Source: an uncultured Bacteroidales bacterium
GTDB lineage: Bacteria; Bacteroidota; Bacteroidia; Bacteroidales; Muribaculaceae
DNA: 64,000 nt
Assembly: GCA_902784675.1 (NCBI GenBank)
Contig: CACZVR010000001.1
Span: 153,719-217,718 of the forward strand
Direction: 5' to 3'
Below the pieces are notes generated by a model. The model was not told the DNA's origin, searched no databases, and worked only from the letters and a program-made list of their open reading frames with translations. The translations under genes and the position numbers were made by a program. Positions 1-9,836 of the stretch are shown in pieces. The stretch's first letter is position 1. Each line of letters begins with the position of its first letter.

Positions 1-2337
1 GAGAAGATTGATGCCATCTTGAACGATTCAGCAATGATGGCTCGCATCGACAGCACCTATGAGCTGTATCAAGAATACATGAAGAAGCCATTGCGCAAGG
101 ACTTGCCTTCGGTAGCCTATTTCTGCATGGAATATGGCTTGTGCAATGCGCTCAAGATCTATTCGGGTGGCCTGGGTATTCTTGCGGGCGACTATGTGAA
201 AGAGGCGAGTGACCGTTGCGTCAACATGACCTCGGTGGGCTTCTTGTACCGTTACGGTTATTTCACTCAGACGCTCTCGATGGACGGTCAGCAGATCGCC
301 AACTACGAGGCGCAGAACTTCGACCAGCTCCCCATCGAGCCTGTTCTTGATGAGAACGGCAATCAGTTGGTTCATGAGGTGCCTTATCCCGGCCGCATCA
401 TCTATGCCAATGTGTGGAAAGCCAATGTGGGCCGTGTGACACTCTATCTGCTTGACACCGACATCGACCTCAATAGCGAGTATGACCGCGAGATCACCCA
501 CAAACTCTATGGTGGCGACTGGGAGAATCGCATCAAGCAGGAATATCTGCTGGGTATCGGCGGTGTGCTGTTGCTTAAGCGATTGGGCATCAAAGCTGAT
601 ATCTATCATTGCAATGAGGGTCATGCCGCTTTGCTCAACTTGCAGCGTCTGGTTGACATGGTGCAGGAGGACGGTCTGAGCTTCCACGAGGCACTTGAGG
701 TTGTGCGTGCAACATCGCTCTACACTGTTCACACGCCTGTTCCTGCCGGTCATGACTACTTCGACGAAGAACTGTTCGGTAAGTACATGGGTGAATATCC
801 CGCACGCCTGGGCATCTCCTGGCAGGACCTCATGGACATGGGACGTGAGAACCCTGGCAGCGATGAGCGCTTCTGCATGAGTACTTTCGCCTTGAACACA
901 ACCCAGGAGAGCAACGGTGTGAGCTGGTTACACGGCGAGGTGTCCAAGAAGATGTTTGCCGGCTTGTGGAAGGGATTTGCCCCCGAGGAGTCACATGTGG
1001 GTTATGTCACCAACGGTGTCCACATGCCCACTTGGGCCGCCAGCGAGTGGAAAGTGTTCTACAAGCAGGTGTTGGGTGACGACTTCATGGAGAATCAGGA
1101 GCTGGAATCCACTTGGGCTCCCCTCATGAATGTTCCCGACGAAAAAATCTGGGAGATGCGCAAGCTCTTGAAGCAAAAGTTCATCCGCTTCGTCAAGCGC
1201 GACTTCAAGGAGAGCTGGCTCAAGAATCAGGGCGATCCCACCCGCATTGCCAATATCGTGGATAAGATCAATCCCGACGCACTTCTGATTGGTTTTGCTC
1301 GTCGCTTTGCTACTTATAAGCGTGCTCACCTCATCTTCAATGACCTGGACCGCTTGAAGAAGATTGTCAATGACGAGCGCTATCCCGTTCAGTTCATCTT
1401 TGCAGGTAAGGCCCATCCTGCCGACGGTGCCGGTCAGGGCCTCATCAAGCGCATCATCGAGATCAGCAAGATGCCCGAGTTCTTGGGCAAGATCATTTTC
1501 CTTGAGAACTATGACATGACGCTCTCTAAACGTCTCATCACCGGTGTTGACGTGTGGTTGAACACCCCAACCCGTCCTCTGGAGGCTTCGGGCACTTCGG
1601 GCGAGAAGGCCGAGATGAACGGTCTGCTCAACTTCTCGGTGCTTGACGGTTGGTGGTATGAGGGTTACCGTGAGGGTGCCGGTTGGGCATTGACCAGCCA
1701 CCGCACCTACACCGATCAGTCCCAACAGGACAAACTCGACTCGGCTACCATCTACTCGATGCTCGAGAATGAGATCATCCCGCTTTATTTCGCTAAGAAC
1801 AGCAAGGGTTATTCTCCCGAGTGGATACAGTTCATCAAGAACTCTATCTGCCACATCGCCCCCAACTACACCATGTCGCGCATGATTCGTGACTACTTCG
1901 ACAAATTCTACCGTCCCCAGACCGAGCGTGCCAACCGCCTCAGGGCAAAGGGTTACGCTTTGGCCAAGCAGATCGTGGCTTGGAAGGAGAACGTGGCAGC
2001 ACATTGGGACGACGTGCACCTGGTGGGCGACATTATGGGCAACCGCGAGGCCATTGCCAGCGGCAGCGCCGATATCGAGGTCACCATGCGACTTGACACG
2101 GCTACTTTGGGCCGTGACGTGAAACTCGAACTCATCGTTTATAAGGTGGAAGACGGCCAAACCAATTATTACCGCAAGGCTGAGCTCGATGTGATTGCCC
2201 AGGATGGCGATATCCTCACCTATAACTGCAAGGTGCCGTTCCATGAGAACGGATTGTTCCGCTATGCCTTCCGTGCTTATCCGTGGAACGAGAATCTGCC
2301 CCACCGTCAGGATTTCGCCTACCTGAAGTGGTTCTGA
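1..2337 (+). CDS. glgP: Alpha-glucan (glycogen/starch) phosphorylase, 5' end outside window
   Basis: This is the C-terminal 778 residues of a GT35 alpha-glucan phosphorylase, the cytoplasmic enzyme that releases glucose-1-phosphate from glycogen or maltodextrin. The frame is open through base 1 with no start, so the gene begins upstream; relatives of about 850 residues suggest that 70-100 residues are missing. The segment YFCMEYGL...[11 protein letters not shown] near visible residue 40 is typical of the family's glucan phosphorylase domain. The PLP-binding lysine lies in [14 protein letters not shown] near residue 530. The C-terminal 100 residues look like a beta-rich extension. A strong hairpin terminator follows directly. 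The family assignment is secure; the exact substrate is inferred. Confidence 0.93.
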   Translation, partial: EKIDAILNDSAMMARIDSTYELYQEYMKKPLRKDLPSVAYFCMEYGLCNALKIYSGGLGILAGDYVKEASDRCVNMTSVGFLYRYGYFTQTLSMDGQQIANYEAQNFDQLPIEPVLDENGNQLVHEVPYPGRIIYANVWKANVGRVTLYLLDTDIDLNSEYDREITHKLYGGDWENRIKQEYLLGIGGVLLLKRLGIKADIYHCNEGHAALLNLQRLVDMVQEDGLSFHEALEVVRATSLYTVHTPVPAGHDYFDEELFGKYMGEYPARLGISWQDLMDMGRENPGSDERFCMSTFALNTTQESNGVSWLHGEVSKKMFAGLWKGFAPEESHVGYVTNGVHMPTWAASEWKVFYKQVLGDDFMENQELESTWAPLMNVPDEKIWEMRKLLKQKFIRFVKRDFKESWLKNQGDPTRIANIVDKINPDALLIGFARRFATYKRAHLIFNDLDRLKKIVNDERYPVQFIFAGKAHPADGAGQGLIKRIIEISKMPEFLGKIIFLENYDMTLSKRLITGVDVWLNTPTRPLEASGTSGEKAEMNGLLNFSVLDGWWYEGYREGAGWALTSHRTYTDQSQQDKLDSATIYSMLENEIIPLYFAKNSKGYSPEWIQFIKNSICHIAPNYTMSRMIRDYFDKFYRPQTERANRLRAKGYALAKQIVAWKENVAAHWDDVHLVGDIMGNREAIASGSADIEVTMRLDTATLGRDVKLELIVYKVEDGQTNYYRKAELDVIAQDGDILTYNCKVPFHENGLFRYAFRAYPWNENLPHRQDFAYLKWF

Positions 2338-2361
2338 TCTGTAGTGAACACTCTCTTCATC

Positions 2362-2396
2362 ACATGCACTGCTCGCTTGGGCAGTGCATGTTTTTT
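2362..2396 (+). terminator. Rho-independent terminator after glgP
   Basis: An 11-bp perfect stem (2362-2372 with 2381-2391) closes an 8-base loop and runs into six T residues. It ends the glgP transcript 25 bases after the stop codon. Confidence 0.9.
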
Positions 2397-2466
2397 GTCA
2401 TATTGTAATGTTTTTCTCGCATTTTTGCGGCAAGAATTAGGGAGATTTATTGAAAAAGGTGGTCGG

Positions 2467-2501
2467 TTTGTGGTGTTGTTTCCAATTCTTTTGTAAATTT
2501 G
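2467..2501 (+). promoter_or_regulatory. Probable promoter of tamB-tamL
   Basis: TAAATTTG at 2494-2501 matches the Bacteroidota -7 element TAnnTTTG. The nearest TTTG is at 2467-2470, with a 23-base gap that is slightly longer than the usual 19-21. The tamB ATG lies 35 bases downstream. Confidence 0.5.
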
Positions 2502-2535
2502 CAGGTTAACAGCATCTTTCAGGAACTGATAAAGA

Positions 2536-5500
2536 ATGTTTGGCAAGAAGGGAAATATGTTCTCCAAGATCGCCGCCTGGGTGGGTAGCGGCCTGTTGGG
2601 CATGGTGGCGGCGCTGCCGTTTGCTGCCTATATCCCTTGGGTGCAGAACAAGGCTGCCGATCTTGCCGCCGAATATGCCAGCGAGAAGACCGGCATGGAT
2701 ATCAGTGTGGGTGATGTGAGGGTAAAATTCCCGCTCGATGTCACCGCCAGCGATATTCAAGTCATTGACCAGAACGGAGACACCCTGTTCAAGGCCGACG
2801 AAGTGAAGGCTAACGTTAAGCCCAAACCGCTGTTAGATAAAAAGGTGGAAGCTGATAACGTGTCGCTTAAGGGTGCCAAGAGCCAGATCAAGACCGATGA
2901 CGGTTCTACTGACCTGGATGTGGATTTGAAAGAGGCCAAAGTAGACCGGGCCAAAGTCGACTTGAACAACAACAAGGTGGATGTAGGCAACGCTTCACTC
3001 AAGGGCGGCAAGGCCAAGATGAGCTATAAGCCCGAAAAGAAGAAAAGCGACCCGAAAAAGGAGCCTAGCAAGCCATGGAAGGTGAATGCCAATAAGGTTA
3101 CCGCCGATGACATCGACTACAAGATGGATATGAAACCCACCATCGACAATCTGGATGCCAAGGTGAAACATGCCGAGGCCAAGAACGTGAAGGTGGACAC
3201 GGGTGACCAAACCGTGGACGTGGGTGAGCTCGACATTGAGGAGGCCGATGTAAACTATCAGCACCCGAGCGAAAAGGATGCTAAACAGTATAGAAAAGAC
3301 CACCCCATGCCCGAGGATGCTAACCAAGACAATGGCGATGACAAGCCATGGAAGGTAAAAGCCGGCAAAGTGCGTGTCAAGGACAGCAAGGGTAAATATT
3401 CCCAGACTGGCAAAAAGCCCAATAAACCCGGCATCACGCTAGATCCTGACAATATTGAAGTAGAAGATGTGAATGCCGAAGTCAATGACTTTGAGTATGA
3501 TGGAGAGAACATGAATGTACCTGTCAAGCATCTGTCGGGCAAGGAGCGCAGCGGTTTGGAAGTGAAGGACGCAAGTGGCACCGTCAACAAGAACAAAAAC
3601 GGCCTGGATCTGAATGACATGAAGCTCAAGACCAAGGGCAGCGACATCAAACTTGATGCACATGTGGATCAAGACATGCTGGACGGCAAGCCCAATGGTA
3701 AAGCCACAATCGACACCGATAGCAAAATCGACCTTAATGAGGTAGAGAAATTGGTGCCCGAGGCTCGCAAAGCTCTCAAGGATATTCCTCACAACAAGCC
3801 CGTGAAGATTAAGGCCAAAGCGCGTGGTAATGACAAGCGGGTGGACATTCATTCGCTGGATGCAGATGTGCCTGGCGTTGGTCGCGTGAAAGGCAAGGGC
3901 ACTATCTATAACCCCACCGACATGGACCGCATGAAGGCCGATCTGGACACCGAAGTTGACTTGCGCGATCCCAGTGTGCTCAACAAGATGCTCGGACTTG
4001 ACGACGTGAAACTGCCACCTATGAAGATGAGTGGAAAAATCAATAAAGAGGGCTGTAAGTGGGTGGCTCGCAATCTGCGTGTTTCGACAGGCGGCGGCTC
4101 GATGCGTGGTGACGGCTACTACGATGTGTGCAACGAGAATTATGATGTTGATGCGTCATTCAATAATTTCCCTGTCAAGTCATTCCTGCCCGACTATGAT
4201 GTCAAAAATCTCACAGGTAGCGTGAATGCGCGTGGCCACGGATTTGACTTTACCGACTGCGGCTCCGGAACTTGGACCGACGCGACAGTCAATCTGGCGA
4301 GTGTGCGCTATAACGGCACCCACTATGGCAATATCAGAGCCCGCGGCAAATTGCGTGGTGGCCAAGCCGACGTCTATGCTTCAAGCGCCAACAAGGGCTG
4401 TGACCTGGACGCTAATGCTCATGGCACCATCTGTAATGACCATTATGTGTTCACTGCCGATGGCAACGTGCGTGATTTGGATTTGAATCGTTTGGGCATG
4501 TATGACGGCACCTGCAACGGTAAGACAAAATTCCATGCACGGGGAGACATCAACCTGCGCACACAAGAATGGGATGCTGACCTCACGCTTCACGATATTG
4601 ACTGGCAGTTGGATAGCAGTTTGCTTGTAGCCGATGATGCTAGAGCCTCGCTTCACAGCAAGCCTTGGTTGACCTGTTTCACCTTTGAGAATGAGGACAA
4701 TTATGCGCACATCAACGCTCCTTGCGGCGTAATGCCCTTGATAGAAGATTTCCAGAAGACAGCTCAGGAGTTTAAGCGGCAATATCAGGACCGATGGATA
4801 GACATTGAACAGTTGAAAAAGCCCATGCCCCGATTCCAATTTGACATGCACATGGGCACCGACGGTATTGTACAACGTTACTTGCAGCAGTACGAAGTAG
4901 ACTTCCGTCACATCAGTTGCGAAGCCGTGCGTGACACCGGCCTCTATCTTGACGCACGGGCATTGGGCATCAGTTATAAAGAGACCAATATCGACAGCGT
5001 GAGAGTACATGCCAACGAATTGAACAACAAATATCTGGCCTTTAATGCTCACATGGGTAACCGTCCCGGCACATGGGATGAGTTCGCCACGGTGGATATC
5101 GAGGGCGGCATCAAGGGCTCGGCGATAGACTTCATGCTGCATCAGCAGAACATCAAGCATGAGACAGGTTATCGCTTTGGCTGCAACGCCCGACTTGCCG
5201 ACGACGAGGTGAAAATGAAGCTGTTCGGCAAGGATCCTGTCATCGGTTACCGGCACTGGACCTTTAATGAGAACAACTATCTTAATCTGGATTATCGCAC
5301 CCGCATGCTGGATGCTAATCTCAGACTCAAGAGTGACAGCAGCAGTCTGGAACTGCTCACGACTCGCTTGCCTGGTGAGAGCAGCGAAAATGTACAACTC
5401 AAAATCGATAACCTGCAGTTAGAGGAATGGACCCGCATCATGCCCATGCTGGCACGCACCAGCGGCACAGTCAACGCCAACATCGACATCAATTGGGACG

Positions 5501-7470
5501 GTGCCAATGCCGACGGCGAAGGCACAGTCGACATCCAGGACTTTGTCTATAACGGAAAGCCCGAGGGAGACGTTGTGCTGAATGCCGACTTTGACCTTGA
5601 CCCGAAAACCTCGACCACGCGGTTGACGGCCAACTTGATGCTCGACGGCAAGGAATCGGTTGTGCTGCGGGGCACCCTCAACGACATTGAAGCAGCCACA
5701 CCGCTGAACTTGCAGGCCTGCTTCACGCGCTTCCCGCTAGTGCGCGCCAACGCATTCATCCCAGGCGATTACGTTTGGTTGGAGGGATATGCTGTTGGCG
5801 ATTTGACGGTGACAGGCTCGGCCGATAACCCGCAAATAAACGGCTACTTCACAGCCGACTCGGCTACGGTTAATCTGCCGCGTTATGGCAGCTCGCTCAA
5901 GCTCACCGGCGATCGCATTCCCGTTAAGAACAATGTCATCAGCATCAACAACTATAAACTGGTAGGGTCAAACCGCAGTCCCGTTGTGCTGAATGGTGAG
6001 ATTGATTTGCGTGACCTTGACAACATGGTGATTGACCTGCATGCCACAGGCCGTGAGGTGCAATTCATGGACAGCAAGCAGGACGACGTGACCCAGATCT
6101 TCGGCAAGGGATTTGCCGACATCGACGCTACTGTCAAGTCAAGCGGCAACATCATGACTGTGAGAGCCGATGCCACACTGTTGCAAGGGTCCAACATCAC
6201 CTATGTGATGAAAAATGATATCTCACAACTCTCGTCGACCGTGGATGAGAATATGGTGACGTTCACCAATTTTAATCAGGCCGAGCCCGGGAAGACGATT
6301 TTGGTGACCGGACGCGGCAGCAGTGCCAATAGCATTATTGTCAACCTGAATGTCGAGAAGGGTGCAAAAATCAACGCATTCTTGTCCGAAGACGGCCAGA
6401 ACCGCGCCACCATCGATGGCAGCGGCCGACTGAAATACTGGATGGATTTTGCCGGACGCAACAACCTGTCTGGAACTTACACTATCGAGAGCGGCAATGT
6501 GCGTTACACACCGCCGCTGATCTCGCAGAAGAACTTCAACATCGCCAGTGGCAGCACGATCTCATGGACGGGAGACATGCTGAATCCCCAGTTGAACCTG
6601 AAGGGCACCGAACGCATCAAGACGAGTGTCACAAGTGAGGAAGAGGGAACCAGACCGGTTGAATTCCTCATCGATGCCAATGTGGGCGGAACACTCAGCA
6701 ATATTGACCTGAAGTTTGACTTGAAGTGCGAAAGCGATATGACGGTGCAGAACGAGTTGCAGACGATGAGCGACAACCAGCGTTCACAGGCTGCCATCAA
6801 TCTGTTGCTGTATAACACTTATTCCGGAACCAACAGCGCCGGTAACATCAATAACCTAACGGCTTCCTCGGCATTGTTCTCGTTCCTGCAGTCACAGCTC
6901 AACACATGGGCGGCACAAGCTTTGCCCGGCATCGACCTCTCGTTTGGCATCAACCAATATGAAGGCCAGCACAGTGGTGGCACCGAGACAAGCTATAGTT
7001 ATCGTTTGGCCAAGTCATTGTTCAATGACCGTTTCAAGATTGTTGTCGGTGGTGAATATAGTACCGATGCCAGGGAACAAGAAGACATTGCAAGCAGTCT
7101 GTTCAATGATATCTCACTGGAGTATTACTTGAATAACAAGGGCAACAGATACCTGAAATTGTTCCGTCACGCCAGCTATGAGAACGTGCTTGAGGGGCCT
7201 GTGACCGAGACAGGACTGGCCTATGTGCTTAAGCACAAACTCAACAATCTCAAGGATCTGTTCAAATTCAAGCATTCGCGCGAATACCTGATTCGTGACT
7301 CGTTGGAAAAAGCCCGCAAGGCCGAACTCAAACTGCAGGAGAATGCCATTGACGCAATGGGCGAAAATGTCGAGCCGTTCATTGTCCCGCTTGACGGCCA
7401 GGACGATTCTGCCAATGATGCGATTGATAAACCAACAGTAAACCGCAAAAAAGATGAGAGTGAACCCTAA
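2536..7470 (+). CDS. tamB: TamB-like translocation and assembly module protein
   Basis: This is a 1644-residue AsmA/TamB-type protein, thought to span the periplasm from an inner-membrane anchor and to act with an Omp85 partner in outer-membrane assembly or lipid transport. An N-terminal hydrophobic segment (residues 14-32) follows a short basic stretch. Long repetitive beta-rich sequence comes next, and the C-terminal 350 residues carry the conserved TamB (DUF490) region. Residues 80-430 are unusually rich in Lys and Asp and hold internally similar units around KPWKV and V-x-V-x-N/D patterns. The gene overlaps the next one (an Omp85 lipoprotein) by 17 bases, as expected for a tamB-tamA pair. 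Start: the ATG at 2536 gives the basic-hydrophobic N-terminus. The family call is strong; the transported cargo is unknown. Confidence 0.9.
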   Translation: MFGKKGNMFSKIAAWVGSGLLGMVAALPFAAYIPWVQNKAADLAAEYASEKTGMDISVGDVRVKFPLDVTASDIQVIDQNGDTLFKADEVKANVKPKPLLDKKVEADNVSLKGAKSQIKTDDGSTDLDVDLKEAKVDRAKVDLNNNKVDVGNASLKGGKAKMSYKPEKKKSDPKKEPSKPWKVNANKVTADDIDYKMDMKPTIDNLDAKVKHAEAKNVKVDTGDQTVDVGELDIEEADVNYQHPSEKDAKQYRKDHPMPEDANQDNGDDKPWKVKAGKVRVKDSKGKYSQTGKKPNKPGITLDPDNIEVEDVNAEVNDFEYDGENMNVPVKHLSGKERSGLEVKDASGTVNKNKNGLDLNDMKLKTKGSDIKLDAHVDQDMLDGKPNGKATIDTDSKIDLNEVEKLVPEARKALKDIPHNKPVKIKAKARGNDKRVDIHSLDADVPGVGRVKGKGTIYNPTDMDRMKADLDTEVDLRDPSVLNKMLGLDDVKLPPMKMSGKINKEGCKWVARNLRVSTGGGSMRGDGYYDVCNENYDVDASFNNFPVKSFLPDYDVKNLTGSVNARGHGFDFTDCGSGTWTDATVNLASVRYNGTHYGNIRARGKLRGGQADVYASSANKGCDLDANAHGTICNDHYVFTADGNVRDLDLNRLGMYDGTCNGKTKFHARGDINLRTQEWDADLTLHDIDWQLDSSLLVADDARASLHSKPWLTCFTFENEDNYAHINAPCGVMPLIEDFQKTAQEFKRQYQDRWIDIEQLKKPMPRFQFDMHMGTDGIVQRYLQQYEVDFRHISCEAVRDTGLYLDARALGISYKETNIDSVRVHANELNNKYLAFNAHMGNRPGTWDEFATVDIEGGIKGSAIDFMLHQQNIKHETGYRFGCNARLADDEVKMKLFGKDPVIGYRHWTFNENNYLNLDYRTRMLDANLRLKSDSSSLELLTTRLPGESSENVQLKIDNLQLEEWTRIMPMLARTSGTVNANIDINWDGANADGEGTVDIQDFVYNGKPEGDVVLNADFDLDPKTSTTRLTANLMLDGKESVVLRGTLNDIEAATPLNLQACFTRFPLVRANAFIPGDYVWLEGYAVGDLTVTGSADNPQINGYFTADSATVNLPRYGSSLKLTGDRIPVKNNVISINNYKLVGSNRSPVVLNGEIDLRDLDNMVIDLHATGREVQFMDSKQDDVTQIFGKGFADIDATVKSSGNIMTVRADATLLQGSNITYVMKNDISQLSSTVDENMVTFTNFNQAEPGKTILVTGRGSSANSIIVNLNVEKGAKINAFLSEDGQNRATIDGSGRLKYWMDFAGRNNLSGTYTIESGNVRYTPPLISQKNFNIASGSTISWTGDMLNPQLNLKGTERIKTSVTSEEEGTRPVEFLIDANVGGTLSNIDLKFDLKCESDMTVQNELQTMSDNQRSQAAINLLLYNTYSGTNSAGNINNLTASSALFSFLQSQLNTWAAQALPGIDLSFGINQYEGQHSGGTETSYSYRLAKSLFNDRFKIVVGGEYSTDAREQEDIASSLFNDISLEYYLNNKGNRYLKLFRHASYENVLEGPVTETGLAYVLKHKLNNLKDLFKFKHSREYLIRDSLEKARKAELKLQENAIDAMGENVEPFIVPLDGQDDSANDAIDKPTVNRKKDESEP

Positions 7471-9763
7471 ATATGCCGGTATTCTCTTAACAGCCCTGGC
7501 AACCTTGCTGCTGGCTTCTTGCTCAACAACTGCCAAATTGGGTGAGAACGATATACTGTATACCGGTGTGAAGCGACTTAAATATCATGAGGACAGCGTC
7601 AAGGTGGATGAAGGTGTGAAAACCGATATCTTCACCGCCATTAACGTGCGTCCCAACAATCCGCTATACTCTCCTTATTATCGCACGCCTTTCCCCATCG
7701 GGTTGCTGATCTATAACCACATTGATGAAAACGCTACAGGCTTTAAGGGATGGCTCTACAAACATTTTGCCGCCAAGCCAGTACTGATTAAACGTGTCAA
7801 CCCCCAGGCGCGTGTGGACATGATAAATACGATTCTGCGCAACAACGGCTATTTCACTTCGTCGGCAAGCTATACCTTAAACCCCTCCAGCAACCCCAAG
7901 AAGGCCAAGATTTCCTACGATGTGGACATCCATGTGCCCTATACTATCGGTAACGTGGAATATACGGGCAGCAGTGAACCAGTCTTGCAACTCGTGGACT
8001 CGTTGGCCAGGGCAAACCGTTATTTGCGCACCGGTAATCGTTATTGTCTTGACTCGTTGAGCGCCGTACGCATTGATATCACCAATTTTGTCCGCAATCG
8101 CGGATACTATTTCTTCAGGCCGGAATACATCCAATATCTGGCCGATAGTGTTCAGGATAAGGGCGTCATTCACATGCACATGATCCCCTCGGGGGACATT
8201 CCCAATAATGCAAAGGTGCGTTACCTCACTAATGACATCACAGCAACCGTTGTCAACGACAGTGGTAAAGGCCAACCCGATACCGTCGTCACCAAAAACT
8301 GCACTCTCATCCGCTATGAACCGGTTTATATCAAGGATCGTGTTATCCCGTCTTGTATCAGGGCACGCAAGGGTAGGGTGTTCCGCGTAAACAGCATCGA
8401 CCGCACTCAAGCAGCCTTGTCCAGTTTGGGAATCTTCAGCAATGTGGATATCCAGGTAATACCCATCGACAGCGTCTCTCCCGAGGGCGACGGACTTCTT
8501 GACTTAGCCATCTATTGTCAGCTTGACAAGCCATGGGAAGTGACCCTTGAGATGCAGGGCACATCCAAGAGCAACAGTTTTATTGGCCCAGGTTTGGAAA
8601 TCGGAGCCACCCACAAGAACGCTTTCGGGGCAGGGGAGAAGTTTTCGGTAAACTTGTACGGCGAATATGAGTGGCAAACGGGAGGCGGAAAGTATAAAGG
8701 CAGTGATTTGGACTCCTATGAATTCGGTATTGAAGGTAAACTCGATATTCCTCGTTTGCTGGCACCCAAGTTCTTGTATCCTTCGCGTCGTTACACACCC
8801 TGGACTCGCTTTTCGCTCAGTGCAGATTTGTTGAATCGCCCCGGTTTTTTCAAGATTGCACAGCTCAGCATGGCGACAATGTGGGAGTGGCACAGTAACC
8901 GTTACTCCAGTCATGTCCTCACGCCGTTCAAACTCACTTACAACAAAGTGTTGTCACGTTCCGAAGAGTTTGATTCGGCAATGAACGTTAATCCTGCTTT
9001 AGCTCAGAGTTTCAAGGATGTCTTTATTCCCAAGATTGAATATACCTACATCTTTGACCGTCAAATCACCCACAAGGACCATATTACTCTTACGGCAAGC
9101 ATTGCCGAGGCTGGCAATATTTTCTCTGGTATTTGGGCGCTGTGCGGGAGTAAAGGCACAAAAAAACTGTTCGGCACGCCGTTCTCACAGTTTGTCAAAG
9201 CGCAAGCTCAGGTGGTGTGGATCCGCAATTTGGGTATTGAGGGAGAATTGGCAACACGCGTAATGGTGGGAGCGGCCCATGCCTATGGCAACAGTGACAC
9301 GATTCCGTTGCCCTACAGGGAACAATTCTACGTGGGAGGTTCCAACTCGGTCCGCGCCTTTGCCGTACGCACTATCGGCCCGGGTGGTTATCACCCTGAT
9401 TTCCGAAATCGGTACACCTATTACGACCAGACGGGTACGTTCAAGTTTGAGGCAAACGTCGAGTATCGTTTCCCCATTTTGGGATATTTCAAAGGGGCTG
9501 TCTTTCTTGATGCCGGCAACATCTGGCTGCTTGAGAATGATGAAACCCGTCCCAAAGGTCAGCTGTCGATGAAGCGTTTTTTTGATGAGTTGGCATTGGG
9601 CACGGGAGTGGGACTGCGCTTCGACATGTCCATGCTTGTAGTGCGCGCCGATTTGGGTATAGGCATTCACGCCCCCTATGACACAGAAAAAAGAGGTTAC
9701 TACAACATTCCAAAGTTCAAGGACGGCCTGGCTTTCCATTTGGCCATAGGGTACCCGTTCTGA
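7454..9763 (+). CDS. tamL: TamA-like outer-membrane lipoprotein of the Omp85 family (TamL)
   Basis: This is a 769-residue outer-membrane protein with a type II signal peptide: a basic start, a hydrophobic core and lipobox LLASC with Cys23. POTRA-like repeats fill about residues 30-330. The C-terminal 400 residues form a predicted 16-strand barrel. The loop-6 region reads NSVRAF near residue 631, where classic Omp85 proteins have VRGF/Y. A lipid-anchored TamA homologue (TamL) is a known Bacteroidota variant, and the overlap with tamB supports this reading over BamA. Its likely role is outer-membrane protein or lipid assembly with TamB. The transcript ends at a 15-bp hairpin shared with clpC. 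Confidence 0.9.
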   Translation: MRVNPKYAGILLTALATLLLASCSTTAKLGENDILYTGVKRLKYHEDSVKVDEGVKTDIFTAINVRPNNPLYSPYYRTPFPIGLLIYNHIDENATGFKGWLYKHFAAKPVLIKRVNPQARVDMINTILRNNGYFTSSASYTLNPSSNPKKAKISYDVDIHVPYTIGNVEYTGSSEPVLQLVDSLARANRYLRTGNRYCLDSLSAVRIDITNFVRNRGYYFFRPEYIQYLADSVQDKGVIHMHMIPSGDIPNNAKVRYLTNDITATVVNDSGKGQPDTVVTKNCTLIRYEPVYIKDRVIPSCIRARKGRVFRVNSIDRTQAALSSLGIFSNVDIQVIPIDSVSPEGDGLLDLAIYCQLDKPWEVTLEMQGTSKSNSFIGPGLEIGATHKNAFGAGEKFSVNLYGEYEWQTGGGKYKGSDLDSYEFGIEGKLDIPRLLAPKFLYPSRRYTPWTRFSLSADLLNRPGFFKIAQLSMATMWEWHSNRYSSHVLTPFKLTYNKVLSRSEEFDSAMNVNPALAQSFKDVFIPKIEYTYIFDRQITHKDHITLTASIAEAGNIFSGIWALCGSKGTKKLFGTPFSQFVKAQAQVVWIRNLGIEGELATRVMVGAAHAYGNSDTIPLPYREQFYVGGSNSVRAFAVRTIGPGGYHPDFRNRYTYYDQTGTFKFEANVEYRFPILGYFKGAVFLDAGNIWLLENDETRPKGQLSMKRFFDELALGTGVGLRFDMSMLVVRADLGIGIHAPYDTEKRGYYNIPKFKDGLAFHLAIGYPF

Positions 9764-9780
9764 TGCGCATGTGAAAAATA

Positions 9781-9817
9781 AGAGTGAGGTGTTGCCACAT
9801 ATGCAACACCTCACTCT
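9781..9817. terminator. Bidirectional terminator between tamL and clpC
   Basis: A 15-bp perfect stem (9781-9795 with 9803-9817) closes a 7-base loop. On the minus strand it is followed by TATTTTTC, a good T-tract for clpC. On the plus strand the tail is weaker (AGCTTTATT). Confidence 0.88.
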
Positions 9818-9836
9818 AGCTTTATTCACCTCGTAT

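Noticed and set aside
991-2304. Long minus-strand ORF opposite glgP (437 codons)
   Set aside because: It is a shadow of the phosphorylase frame: no domain is recognisable and glgP motifs run through the whole stretch on the plus strand. Similar shadows opposite rseP, dnaE, the tricorn gene and the second ABC gene were dropped for the same reason.
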